A stretch of DNA of 64,000 nt, taken from NCBI RefSeq assembly GCF_003243465.1, contig NZ_QFQZ01000003.1, positions 1 to 64,000 of the forward strand. Direction: 5' to 3'. The translations under genes were made by a program, and so were the position numbers. Within the stretch, counting starts at the first letter, position 1. Each line of letters opens with the position of its first letter. The notes under the pieces were generated by a model, which did not search any database, was not told the DNA's origin, and worked only from the letters and a program-made list of their open reading frames with translations. Shown one piece after another: positions 31,289 through 39,570 of this stretch. This DNA comes from Caulobacter segnis. GTDB lineage: Bacteria; Pseudomonadota; Alphaproteobacteria; Caulobacterales; Caulobacteraceae.

Positions 31289-33286
31289 TTAGAAATTAAT
31301 CTTGATCCCCGCGCGGACAGTCCTTGGCTCGACGGGGTGGAAGTGAACGTCCTCGATCCCCGTCGCCGGCTCGCCCGGCAGTCTCGAGGCGTAGACGTAG
31401 GCGATGTCGTCGCGCTTGCTGTCGGCCAGGTTCAGCACCTCGACCATCAGGCTGGCGCGGCCAAAATCCTGGACGAACAGGGCGTTGACCAGGCTGGTCG
31501 GGCGCGATCGTACCGAGTTGTCCTCGATCAGCGGCGCGCCGCCCAGGCGGCGATAGGTGAGCGACACGGTCGAGCCCTTGACCGGCGTCCAGTTGGCGCC
31601 GGCGCTGACGACCGAACTGACGGCGTTCGGGATCCGGTCGCCCTCCGGCGGATCGTTCGCGAAGCGGGCGTGCGTGGCGGCGAAGGACCCCGTCAGGCTG
31701 AGTCGCGAGGTCGGCCGCCAATCGGCCAGCAGCTCCAGGCCTCGGCGCCGGGTCGCGCCGCTGGCCTCGGTGAAGCCAGCGTCGCCGACATAGACGAGCT
31801 CCGACGCCACTCGTAGCGCCCAGGCGGCCGCCGTCAGGGTCAGGTCGCCGTGCTTCCAGCGCATGCCGACTTCCGCGCCGTCGGTCGGCGACAGCAGCGG
31901 CGCGCGCTCGGCGGCGTCGCCGGTCACCGGATCGACCTTGATCACCGCCCCACGCGCGTCGTTGGAGTGGAAGCCGCGGCCGGCGTCCGCATAGAGCTCG
32001 AAGGTCTTGGAGAGCCGCCAGGCCAGGGCCAGCTTCGGGCTGACCTGCAGGTCGCTGACGGTTCCGGCGTTGCGCGGATCGCCGGCGTCGACGTCGGCGC
32101 CCATGGCGTCGGCGCGCAGGCCGACCGTGGCGTCCAGTTTGCCAAAGCGTCGAGAGGCCTCGCCCCACACCGCCGTCGACCATTCCGTCAGCGCGTCGTG
32201 CCGGACGGTCGCGCGCCGGAGGCGGGCGGTGGTGCGGTAGAGGCCGACCTTGCCGATGTCGTCCACGCGGGCCGAGACGCCCGTGCGGGCGCTCCAGCCC
32301 TCGCCCAGGCTCCAGCGTTTGGTCAGCGCGCCGCCATAGACCCAGCGGCGGTCGACCTGCTCGAACTGGTCGCCATTGACCGGATCATCGAGGAAGTAGG
32401 TGAAGTTGGAATAGAGATCGAGCGTGTAACGCTGGACATAGACCACGGCGTCCAGGCCGCGCAGCAGGTCGCGGCGGCGGGCGGACAGCATGTAGCGCGA
32501 GGTGTTCCCGCCGTCGGTCGTATCGACGGCGTCCAGGCGATCCAGCAGGCCAGCCTCGACCACGCGGCGGGGGATCTGGTCGGTCGCGTTCCACTTGGCG
32601 TCATAGGCGAGGGCGGTGATCGACCAACCGCCGGCGAGCGCGCGGCCCAGCAGGTTGATCTTCCGCAGGTCCTCCGGATTCGTCCACGCGCCGCGCGCGC
32701 TGGAGAGGTCGGCGGCGATCAGCACATTGTCGGTCAGCGCCTTGGAGCCGACCGCGCGATAATAGTCGTTCCGCCCCGCCCAAGCCTGCAGGCCGTCGCC
32801 GTGCAGGTGGTCGGCGGTCTCGAAGGCGACCGCGCCGGCCGTGGCGAAGTCGCCGTTCTCGGCCGAGTAGGGGCCCTTCTTGAAGCCGATGTCGTGGACG
32901 AACTCCGGCGTTAGCAGGTTCAGGTCCAGATAGCCCTGGCCATGACCGTGCGAGGGCAGGTTCAGCGGCACGCCGTCCAGAGAGGCGGCCAGGTCCGTGC
33001 CGTGATCGAGGTTGAAGCCGCGCAGGAAATACTGGTTGGCCTTGCCCGCGCCCGAGTGCTGGGTCGCCGCCAGGCCGGGAACGGCCTCGATCAACTCGCC
33101 TGGGCGCAATAGCGGTCGGACGGCGAAATCGGCGTAGGAAACGCGGCCCTCGCTGGCCGAGGTCGCGCGGCCAAGATCGTTGGCGCGGCGTCCCCACACC
33201 GAGATCGCCTCGACCTCCTGGGCCTGAACGATCGCTGGAAGAGCGGTGGCCAGCAACAGGGCCGGGAGGGAAACTGAACGCGCCAT
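31289..33286 (-). CDS. TonB-dependent receptor
   Basis: 665 residues. Signal peptide ending VQAQE; plug segments AISVWGRRANDLGRATSASEGRVSYADFAVRPLLRPGELIEAVPGLAATQHSGAGKANQYFLRGFNLDHGTDLAASLDGVPLN, which resemble the receptors with the QYFLRGFNLDHGTD signature for unknown ligands in proteobacteria; barrel ends in F (VRAGIKINF). 47 bp separate it from the UDP-glucuronate decarboxylase gene upstream and 92 bp from the M1 gene downstream, so all may be read together. Ligand unknown. Confidence 0.9.
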   Translation of the reverse strand: MARSVSLPALLLATALPAIVQAQEVEAISVWGRRANDLGRATSASEGRVSYADFAVRPLLRPGELIEAVPGLAATQHSGAGKANQYFLRGFNLDHGTDLAASLDGVPLNLPSHGHGQGYLDLNLLTPEFVHDIGFKKGPYSAENGDFATAGAVAFETADHLHGDGLQAWAGRNDYYRAVGSKALTDNVLIAADLSSARGAWTNPEDLRKINLLGRALAGGWSITALAYDAKWNATDQIPRRVVEAGLLDRLDAVDTTDGGNTSRYMLSARRRDLLRGLDAVVYVQRYTLDLYSNFTYFLDDPVNGDQFEQVDRRWVYGGALTKRWSLGEGWSARTGVSARVDDIGKVGLYRTTARLRRATVRHDALTEWSTAVWGEASRRFGKLDATVGLRADAMGADVDAGDPRNAGTVSDLQVSPKLALAWRLSKTFELYADAGRGFHSNDARGAVIKVDPVTGDAAERAPLLSPTDGAEVGMRWKHGDLTLTAAAWALRVASELVYVGDAGFTEASGATRRRGLELLADWRPTSRLSLTGSFAATHARFANDPPEGDRIPNAVSSVVSAGANWTPVKGSTVSLTYRRLGGAPLIEDNSVRSRPTSLVNALFVQDFGRASLMVEVLNLADSKRDDIAYVYASRLPGEPATGIEDVHFHPVEPRTVRAGIKINF

Positions 33287-33332
33287 GGCCGGCTGTTAGC
33301 GGCGGGCGCCGGCTGGAGCAAGGCCGGCCTTG

Positions 33333-34280
33333 TCACGCCGCCTTCAGCAGGCCGTCGAAATACTCGATGGTCTTCATCAGCCCGACCTTCAGCGGCGCGG
33401 TCGGTGTCCAGTCGAGATGCTGCTTGGCGAGCGTGATGTCAGGCTGACGCTGGCGTGGGTCGTCAGAGGGCAGGGGGCGGTGCACGATCTGGGAAGCGCT
33501 GCCCGTCAGTTCCAGCACCAGCTCAGCCAGCTGCTTCATCGTGAACTCGACCGGATTGCCCAGGTTGATCGGGCCGGTCACGTCGTCGCCGGTGTTCATC
33601 AGCCGGATCAGGCCGTCGACCAAATCGTCGACATAGCAGAACGAGCGCGTCTGGGTTCCGTCGCCATAGAGGGTGATGTCCTCGCCCTTCAGCGCCTGGA
33701 CGATGAAGTTCGACACCACGCGGCCGTCATTGGGGTGCATGCGCGGGCCATAGGTGTTGAAGATCCGCGCCACCTTGATGCGCAGCTTGTGCTGGCGCCA
33801 GTAGTCGAAGAACAAGGTCTCGGCGCAGCGCTTGCCTTCGTCGTAGCAGGAGCGGATGCCGATCGGATTGACGTTGCCCCAGTAGCTCTCGACCTGGGGG
33901 TGGATGCTCGGGTCGCCGTAAACTTCCGAGGTCGAGGCCTGCAGGATCTTGGCCTTCACCCGCTTGGCCAGGCCCAGCATGTTGATGGCCCCGTGGACGC
34001 TGGTCTTGGTCGTCTGCACGGGGTCGAACTGGTAGTGCACCGGGCTGGCCGGACAGGCCAGATTATAGATCTGGTCGACCTCGACATAGAGCGGCATGGT
34101 CACATCGTGTCGCAGCAGCTCGAAGCGCGGATTGGACAGGTTCTGCGCCACGTTCAGGCGCGAGCCGGTGTAGTAGTTGTCGACGCAGAGCACCTCGGCG
34201 CCGCTTTCGAGCAGCCGGTCGCAAAGATGCGATCCCACGAAGCCCGCGCCGCCCGTCACGAGAATTCTCTGCGTATGCAT
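33333..34280 (-). CDS. uxs: UDP-glucuronate decarboxylase (UDP-xylose synthase)
   Basis: 315 residues of the extended SDR family: GGAGFVGSHL (10-19) for NAD+, then TSEVYGD (117-123) and catalytic Tyr146/Lys150 in CYDEGK. The substrate-binding context DPSIHPQVESYWGNVNPIG and YGPRMHPNDGRVVSNF is diagnostic for UDP-xylose synthases, which convert UDP-glucuronate to UDP-xylose for polysaccharide or glycan synthesis. The annotated start is ATG 34280; the 58-residue in-frame extension to 34454 lacks sequence identity with the family and overlaps the promoter element at 34377. Confidence 0.92.
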   Translation of the reverse strand: MHTQRILVTGGAGFVGSHLCDRLLESGAEVLCVDNYYTGSRLNVAQNLSNPRFELLRHDVTMPLYVEVDQIYNLACPASPVHYQFDPVQTTKTSVHGAINMLGLAKRVKAKILQASTSEVYGDPSIHPQVESYWGNVNPIGIRSCYDEGKRCAETLFFDYWRQHKLRIKVARIFNTYGPRMHPNDGRVVSNFIVQALKGEDITLYGDGTQTRSFCYVDDLVDGLIRLMNTGDDVTGPINLGNPVEFTMKQLAELVLELTGSASQIVHRPLPSDDPRQRQPDITLAKQHLDWTPTAPLKVGLMKTIEYFDGLLKAA

Positions 34281-34376
34281 CGCGCGATCTGGCTCCCCGG
34301 GACTCAACCTCGACTCCGGTTGTAACGCGTCGCCAGTCGCGTCTCCAAGGTCGGGTTTCGCGTGAGGCTGCGACAA

Positions 34377-34394
34377 GGTGACGTTTGTCATGTC
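34377..34394. promoter_or_regulatory. 18-bp element upstream of the ABC/two-component operon
   Basis: GGTGACGTTTGTCATGTC, identical to 28236-28253, 76 bp upstream of the ABC start codon. A further GTGAC lies at 34401. Suggests autoregulation by the response regulator at 37310. Confidence 0.65.
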
Positions 34395-34469
34395 GCTCCG
34401 GTGACGGGCGGCACTGATGCGCCAGGGCGGGCGGGAGCATGTTGGCTTCGACATCGAGGGGAGCCAACC

Positions 34470-35399
34470 ATGTCAGCAAACCTATCCGAAACGCCCGTGG
34501 GCCTGCTGAGCCAGGTCACCAAGCAACGCGGCGCGGCCCGGGCCCTGGATGGCCTGGACCTGATCATCCGTCCGGGTCAGTGCGTGGCCCTACTGGGCCC
34601 CAACGGCGCGGGCAAGAGCACCAGCGTCGCTCTGCTGACCGGTCGTCTGCGACCCGACACCGGCCAGGTTCGGCTGTTCGGGGGCGATCCCAGGGACCTC
34701 GCCACCCGCGGTCGCATGGGCGTCATGCTTCAGGAGACCGGCCTGCCCGCGACCCTGACCGTGCGCGAGCAGGTGGACCTGTTCCGTGGCTATTACCGCC
34801 AGCCTCGGCCGCTGGAAGAGGCCCTGCGACTGGCGGGCCTCGAAGGGCTTGAGAACCGCCGGTGCGGAGCGCTCTCGGGCGGTCAGCAGCGTCGGGTCCA
34901 GTTCGCCATCGCCATCGCCGGGCGTCCGGACTTTCTGGTGCTGGACGAGCCGACGACCGGCATGGACATCGACGCCCGCCGGGCCCTGTGGTCGGCAGTT
35001 CGCGCCGAGATCGCCCGCGGCGCCTCGGTGCTGCTGACGACCCATCACCTGGACGAGGCCGAGGCCTTGGCCGACCGGATCGTCGTCATCGACCATGGCC
35101 GCGTCATCGCCGACGGCACGCCCGAGGCGATCAAGAGCCAGGTGTCGGCGGTGGCGATCCGCTGCCGCACGCGCCTGACCGATGCGGAGCTCGCCAGTCT
35201 CGCCCGCGTGACCAGCGTCAGCCGCGACGGCGGGCGGGTCACCCTGCTGACCACCTCCGCCCCCGCCACCCTGCGCGAGCTCCTGGCTCGCGACGAAACC
35301 ATCGATGACCTGGCCGTCGCCGGCGCTTCGCTGGAAGACGCCGTCACCCGTCTCGTCCAAGCCGGTTCGCCGGCGCAACGTCAAACCGAGGTCGCCTGA
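34470..35399 (+). CDS. ABC transporter ATP-binding protein
   Basis: 309 residues. Walker A LLGPNGAGKSTSVALL, Q-loop segment MLQETGLPATLTVREQV, signature LSGGQQRRVQFAIAIAG and Walker B FLVLDEPTTGMD are intact; the C-terminal part is of the drug/NatA-type (linker CRTRLTDAELASLARVTSV...). Start ATG 34470 with GAGGGGAG upstream; a reading from 34362 is not supported by a ribosome site. It exports, together with the permease that starts 1 bp after its stop, an unknown substrate. Its operon also contains the kinase and regulator. Confidence 0.92.
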   Translation: MSANLSETPVGLLSQVTKQRGAARALDGLDLIIRPGQCVALLGPNGAGKSTSVALLTGRLRPDTGQVRLFGGDPRDLATRGRMGVMLQETGLPATLTVREQVDLFRGYYRQPRPLEEALRLAGLEGLENRRCGALSGGQQRRVQFAIAIAGRPDFLVLDEPTTGMDIDARRALWSAVRAEIARGASVLLTTHHLDEAEALADRIVVIDHGRVIADGTPEAIKSQVSAVAIRCRTRLTDAELASLARVTSVSRDGGRVTLLTTSAPATLRELLARDETIDDLAVAGASLEDAVTRLVQAGSPAQRQTEVA

Positions 35400-35400
35400 G

Positions 35401-36147
35401 ATGTCCGCCCTGCACACCCTGGCCGTCTATGGCCGTGAAGCCCGCGCCCAGATCGTTTCGACGGTGCGGACACCCCAATTCGTCGTGCCCAGCGTTGTCC
35501 TGCCGATGCTTTTCTATGGCGTCATGGGCTTGGGGCTCAGCAAGGGGCGCGAGGACGTCGCGCACTTCATGCTGGCCAACTATGTGATCTTCGCCGCCAT
35601 CGCGCCGGCCATGTTCGGCTTCGGCGCCGGGGTCGCGGCCGAACGCGAAGCCAAGTTGATCGAGCTGAAGCAGATCGCGCCTCTGCCCGCCGGAGGATAT
35701 CTGGCTGCGCGTCTCGCCGCGGCGCTGACCTTGATCGCCGCCTCGGTCGCCCTGCTGGGCGGTCTGGCCTGGTTTGGCGGCGTGCGGATGGACGCCTGGC
35801 GCTGGGCGGCGACCCTGGGGCTGGGATTGGTCTCGACCATACCCTTCGCCATGATCGGCCTGAACATCGGGTTGCGGATGGGCTCCCAGGGCGCGACGGC
35901 GCTGGCCAACCTCGTGTTCCTCGCGCTGTCGCTGTTCGGCGGTCTCTGGATCCCGCTCAGCGCCATGCCCAGCTGGTTCGGCGACATCGCCAAGGCCATG
36001 CCCTCGTATCACCTTGGCCAACTGTCCCAGATGCTGTCGGGGACGCAGCCGGTGGCCCAAGTCGAGCAGCACGTTTCCTTCCTGGTCGCCGTGACCCTGG
36101 CCGCGGTGTTCGGGGCTTGGGCGGCCTGGCGTCGTCAGGCGGCTTGA
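35401..36147 (+). CDS. ABC transporter permease (ABC-2 type)
   Basis: 248 residues with six membrane helices: FVVPSVVLPMLFYGVMGLGL, FAAIAPAMFGFGAGVAA, LAARLAAALTLIAASVALLGGLAWFGG, WRWAATLGLGLVSTIPFAMIGLNIG, ATALANLVFLALSLFGGLWIP and VSFLVAVTLAAVFGAWAAW. The layout matches ABC-2 permeases that pair with NatA/DrrA-type ATPases for export of lipids, drugs or peptides. The gene starts one base after the ATPase stop codon, so they form one complex. Confidence 0.9.
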   Translation: MSALHTLAVYGREARAQIVSTVRTPQFVVPSVVLPMLFYGVMGLGLSKGREDVAHFMLANYVIFAAIAPAMFGFGAGVAAEREAKLIELKQIAPLPAGGYLAARLAAALTLIAASVALLGGLAWFGGVRMDAWRWAATLGLGLVSTIPFAMIGLNIGLRMGSQGATALANLVFLALSLFGGLWIPLSAMPSWFGDIAKAMPSYHLGQLSQMLSGTQPVAQVEQHVSFLVAVTLAAVFGAWAAWRRQAA

Positions 36148-36179
36148 CCGTGAGCTTCTGGGCGCGCGACACCGGGCGG

Positions 36180-37313
36180 ATGAGCCAGGAACCCACCCCC
36201 TCGCCGACGGGCGCCGCGCGGCGCCCGGCCCAGGCGCCGGCCTCGCCGCTGCGCGGCTGGGAGCGGCGCTGGCACCTTGTCTGGCTGATCTACGTTCCGT
36301 TCTACTTCATCAGCTGGCTCTACCGGAAGCCAGGCTTGGTCGAGGTGATCGCCTCGTTCGCCGGGGCGGCCGCCTTTCTGACCCTGTTCGTGATGATCTG
36401 GCGGCGACGGGGACGCCCTGAGCTCTGGCAGGTGGTGGCGATCTTCTCCATCGGCCTGGCCTTGTCCCCCTTCAACGTCGGCTGGAGCGTCTACACCATC
36501 TACGGCATGTCCTTCGCCGCCCGGATGACGCCCCGGCGAACGGCGATCCGGACGATGATCGCGCTGGAGGTCGTGCTGCTCGCCCTTGGTCCCTTGATGC
36601 AGGCCCACGGCCTGTCGGCCTGGCTGTCGGGGCTGCTGTTCGGCGCGATCGTCGGCTTCGCCGGCCTGATGCAGAGCGACATGGAGCGCAAGAACCAGGA
36701 GCTCGCCGTCGCTCACGAGGAAGTCCGCGCCCTTGCGACCACCGCCGAGCGCGAGCGTATCTCCCGGGACCTGCACGATCTCCTGGGCCACACCCTGACT
36801 CTGGTCGCGGTGAAGGCCGAGCTGGCCGCCCGCCTGGTCGGTCGCGACCCCGAGGCGGCCGAGCGCGAGATGCAGGCCGTCGCGGCGACCGCCCGCGAGG
36901 CCCTGAGCGAGGTGCGGACCGCCGTGGTCGGCATGCGCGGCGCTTCGCTGGCCTTCGAACTGGACAAGGCGCGCCAAGCTCTGGCCGCCGCCGGGGTCAA
37001 GGCCGAGATCGCCGCCCTGACCACGGACGGCCATCCGGCTCAGGAAGCGGTGCTGGCCATGGCGCTGCGCGAGGCGGTCACCAATGTAATCCGCCACGCC
37101 GGCGCCACCCGGTGCGACATCCGACTGGAGCCGACGGCGTCCTCCCTGGTCCTGACCGTCGCCGACGACGGGGCGGGCGGGCGGCTGGCGGAAGGTTCGG
37201 GCCTCAAGGGCATGCGGGCCCGCCTGGCCGCCATCGGTGGCGGCCTCAAGATCAAATCCGACAAGCAAGGCACCCGGCTTGTGGCCACCGCCCCCTTGGA
37301 GACCGCGCCATGA
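36180..37313 (+). CDS. Sensor histidine kinase, HisKA_3 (DesK-like)
   Basis: About 377 residues. Four or five membrane segments in the first 165 residues (HLVWLIYVPFYFISWLY, FLTLFVMIW, VVAIFSIGLALSPFNVGW, IALEVVLLALGPLM), then the DHp helix ERERISRDLHDLLGHTLTLV with the phosphorylated His about 199, and HATPase motifs REAVTNVIRHA and VADDGAGG ending in GLKGMRARL. It senses membrane or cell-envelope stress, as do DesK/LiaS kinases. A GTG at 36150, 2 bp after the permease stop, would add ten residues. It overlaps the regulator by 4 bp (ATGA). Confidence 0.9.
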   Translation: MSQEPTPSPTGAARRPAQAPASPLRGWERRWHLVWLIYVPFYFISWLYRKPGLVEVIASFAGAAAFLTLFVMIWRRRGRPELWQVVAIFSIGLALSPFNVGWSVYTIYGMSFAARMTPRRTAIRTMIALEVVLLALGPLMQAHGLSAWLSGLLFGAIVGFAGLMQSDMERKNQELAVAHEEVRALATTAERERISRDLHDLLGHTLTLVAVKAELAARLVGRDPEAAEREMQAVAATAREALSEVRTAVVGMRGASLAFELDKARQALAAAGVKAEIAALTTDGHPAQEAVLAMALREAVTNVIRHAGATRCDIRLEPTASSLVLTVADDGAGGRLAEGSGLKGMRARLAAIGGGLKIKSDKQGTRLVATAPLETAP

Positions 37314-37915
37314 TCCGCGTCGTGATCGCCGAAGACCAGAAGATGGTGCTGGGCGCCCTGAGCGCCTTGCTGGAGATGGAGGGGGACATTCAGGTGGTCG
37401 GCCGCGCCGCCGACGGCGGGCAGGCGATGACATTGGTCCAGGCCGAGAAGCCGGACGTGCTGATCTCGGACATCGAGATGCCGGGTCTGACGGGGATCGA
37501 CGTCGCCGCGCGGCTGAAGTCCGAAGGTGCGTCGACCCGCGTCCTGATCGTCACCACCTTTGGTCGCCCAGGCTATCTGCGCCGCGCGCTCGACGCCGGG
37601 GTCAAGGGCTATCTCCTGAAGGATGGTCCCAGCAGCGTCCTGGCCGCCGCCGTCCGGACCGTGGCGGCCGGGGGGCGCGCCATCGCGCCGGAACTCTCGG
37701 AAGCCATCTGGGACGCCGAGCCCGATCCGCTGAGCGACCGCGAGCGCGAAATCCTGCGCCTGGCCGAGGAGGGACGCTCGAACAAGGACATCGCCGAGGT
37801 GCTGGACCTGTCGCCGGGTACGGTCCGCAACTACCTCTCCGAAGCCGCCCAGAAGTTGGGGGCGGCCAACCGCGTCGAGGCGGGGCGGATCGCGCGGTCT
37901 AACGGCTGGCTCTAG
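37310..37915 (+). CDS. LuxR/NarL-family response regulator
   Basis: 201 residues. Receiver domain with Asp54 (LISDIEMPG) as phospho-acceptor, acidic pocket AEDQ and the conserved K in GYLLKDG; C-terminal LuxR-type HTH LSDREREILRLAEEGRSNKDIAEVLDLSPGTVRNYLSEAAQKLGAANRVEA. It is cognate to the kinase just upstream and is likely to bind the 18-bp element at 28236 and 34377. Its stop codon shares the palindrome CTAG with the stop codon of the convergent sugar transporter gene. Confidence 0.92.
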   Translation: MIRVVIAEDQKMVLGALSALLEMEGDIQVVGRAADGGQAMTLVQAEKPDVLISDIEMPGLTGIDVAARLKSEGASTRVLIVTTFGRPGYLRRALDAGVKGYLLKDGPSSVLAAAVRTVAAGGRAIAPELSEAIWDAEPDPLSDREREILRLAEEGRSNKDIAEVLDLSPGTVRNYLSEAAQKLGAANRVEAGRIARSNGWL

Positions 37916-39489
37916 CCGCGGCCCCAGAGGCGCTCCCACTTCCAGCCGGTCAGGTCCTCGACGATCTGCTTGGACTCGGGCGTCTCGGCTTCGGTCGCGC
38001 CGGCGCGCAGGCGTTCGACCTCGTGGACCAGGACAGCGTGGGTGCGGGCGTTCAGGCGGAAGCGCCAGGAGATGATCATGCCGGCGATCATCACCAATAG
38101 CGGTCCGCCGACCATGACGAGCACCAATGCATTGAGGGCCTCTGGCGTCTGTTGCGCCAGCGGCTGGCCCTTGGGCGCCGAGACGAAGCCGCCCAGGCCG
38201 ATCAGGCTGGTGGTCAGCAAGATCGCGCCGGATTGGGCGACCTTGCGGGTCAGGGTCATGACGCCGGCGAAGATGCCTTCGCGGCGCTGGCCGGTGACCG
38301 CCTCGTCGACGTCGGGCAGGTAGTTGTAGACGCCCCAAGGCACGAAGTTCAGCGTGCCTCGGCCCAGGCCCGCCAGGATGATCGGCACGAATAGCCAGAA
38401 AAGAACGCTGGCCGGCGCCCCACCGCCGAAGATGTTGCCGTTTAATCCGGCGACGCCCTCGGCGAAACCATTGGGGCGGATCAGGTAGAAGGCCAGGAAA
38501 AGCAGCAGGGCCGCTCCGACGCTCGTGATGGCCATGCGGTAGGCGATGACAGGGCCGGTGCGGATGATGACGCGGATGGCGATCATCACCGAGATCAGTT
38601 GGGCCACGTACATGGTCGTCATCAGCTGAGAGATGATCAGGGTCGAGCCGACCATCACCGTCGCCACGAACAGCGGGAAGGCGGTGTTGAAGATGTCCTG
38701 GCTGATATAGCCGCCCAGATACAGCGACAGGTGCTGGCGGAAGGCCTTGATCTTCAGGGTCGAGAACAGGTCGCGGAACATGTTGACCGGGATCATCGCC
38801 GCCTTGCCCCAATCCATCGGCTCAGGCTGGATCAGCTTCTCGTCCTCGGTGTAGGGGCGCTCCCAGGACAGCAGGATCACCAGGGTCACGACCAGGCTGA
38901 ACAGGACGCCGAAGATCGCGGCCATGATCAGGAAGGTGTTGGGCGAGTCCTTGCCGCCGAAGTGGTTGATGATCAGGGTCGGCAGGTATGAGGCCAAGAT
39001 CGCCGAGCTCTGGGCGACCAGCATCCGCGCGCCCGCGAACTTGGCCTTCTCCTTGTAGTCCTTGGTCATCTCCGCGGCGAGGGTCTCCCACGGGATCAGG
39101 AACATCGTGTAGACGAACTCGAAGAAGATGAAGGTCGTCAGGTAGTAGGCGAAGGTCTGGCCCGTCACGAAGATCAGGGCGAAGGCCGGCAGCAGCGGGA
39201 TGGTGAGGATCAGGAAGATCTTTCGCCGCCCGATCTTTCGCCCGATCCAGGTATGGCGAAGGTTGTCGGAAACATAGCCGATCAGCGGGCAGGTGATCGC
39301 TTCCAGAAGGCGCGGAAGGCCCAGGATCAGGCCGGTCTCGACCGGCGAGAGGCCGCAGAAGGTGATGAAGAAATAGGCCAGCCAGCCGGTGATCACCGCC
39401 TGGGCGCCGGCGCCGAGCATATCGCCCGAGCCCCAGCCCCAGTAGTTGATCCAGGTCGGCTTGCGGACGTCCGGCGTGGCCATTTGCAT
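37912..39489 (-). CDS. GPH-family sugar:cation symporter (MelB-like)
   Basis: 525 residues with twelve membrane helices. The N-terminus WINYWGWGSGDMLGAGAQAVITGWLAYFFITFCGLSPVETGLILGLPRLLEAITCPLIGYVSDN is typical of the glycoside-pentoside-hexuronide symporters. It is expected to take the products of periplasmic rhamnogalacturonan cleavage (oligosaccharide or rhamnose) across the inner membrane. It is the last gene of the operon that starts at 48587. Upstream, GH105 is separated from it by 81 bp holding a strong hairpin. Stop codon convergent with the response regulator. Confidence 0.9.
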   Translation of the reverse strand: MQMATPDVRKPTWINYWGWGSGDMLGAGAQAVITGWLAYFFITFCGLSPVETGLILGLPRLLEAITCPLIGYVSDNLRHTWIGRKIGRRKIFLILTIPLLPAFALIFVTGQTFAYYLTTFIFFEFVYTMFLIPWETLAAEMTKDYKEKAKFAGARMLVAQSSAILASYLPTLIINHFGGKDSPNTFLIMAAIFGVLFSLVVTLVILLSWERPYTEDEKLIQPEPMDWGKAAMIPVNMFRDLFSTLKIKAFRQHLSLYLGGYISQDIFNTAFPLFVATVMVGSTLIISQLMTTMYVAQLISVMIAIRVIIRTGPVIAYRMAITSVGAALLLFLAFYLIRPNGFAEGVAGLNGNIFGGGAPASVLFWLFVPIILAGLGRGTLNFVPWGVYNYLPDVDEAVTGQRREGIFAGVMTLTRKVAQSGAILLTTSLIGLGGFVSAPKGQPLAQQTPEALNALVLVMVGGPLLVMIAGMIISWRFRLNARTHAVLVHEVERLRAGATEAETPESKQIVEDLTGWKWERLWGRG

Positions 39490-39520
39490 TTCTTCCCGTT
39501 GAGGGGTCTTGCCGCCCCAT

Positions 39521-39545
39521 CGGTCCAGCCGCGAGGGCTGGACCG
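39521..39545 (-). other. Intercistronic hairpin between GH105 and symporter genes
   Basis: Ten-bp perfect stem CGGTCCAGCC / GGCTGGACCG with loop GCGAG, no T-tract on the minus strand. It could protect the upstream mRNA or reduce read-through into the transporter gene. Confidence 0.6.
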
Positions 39546-39570
39546 TAATCGATACAAAGGCTTGTGAGGC

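Noticed and set aside
34281..34454. 58-residue extension of UDP-glucuronate decarboxylase
   Set aside because: It would cover the 18-bp element at 34377, and the conserved protein begins at MHTQRILVTGG.
37040..38812. 590-codon minus-strand frame across the response regulator and symporter
   Set aside because: It shows no protein family and runs antisense or out of frame to well supported genes.
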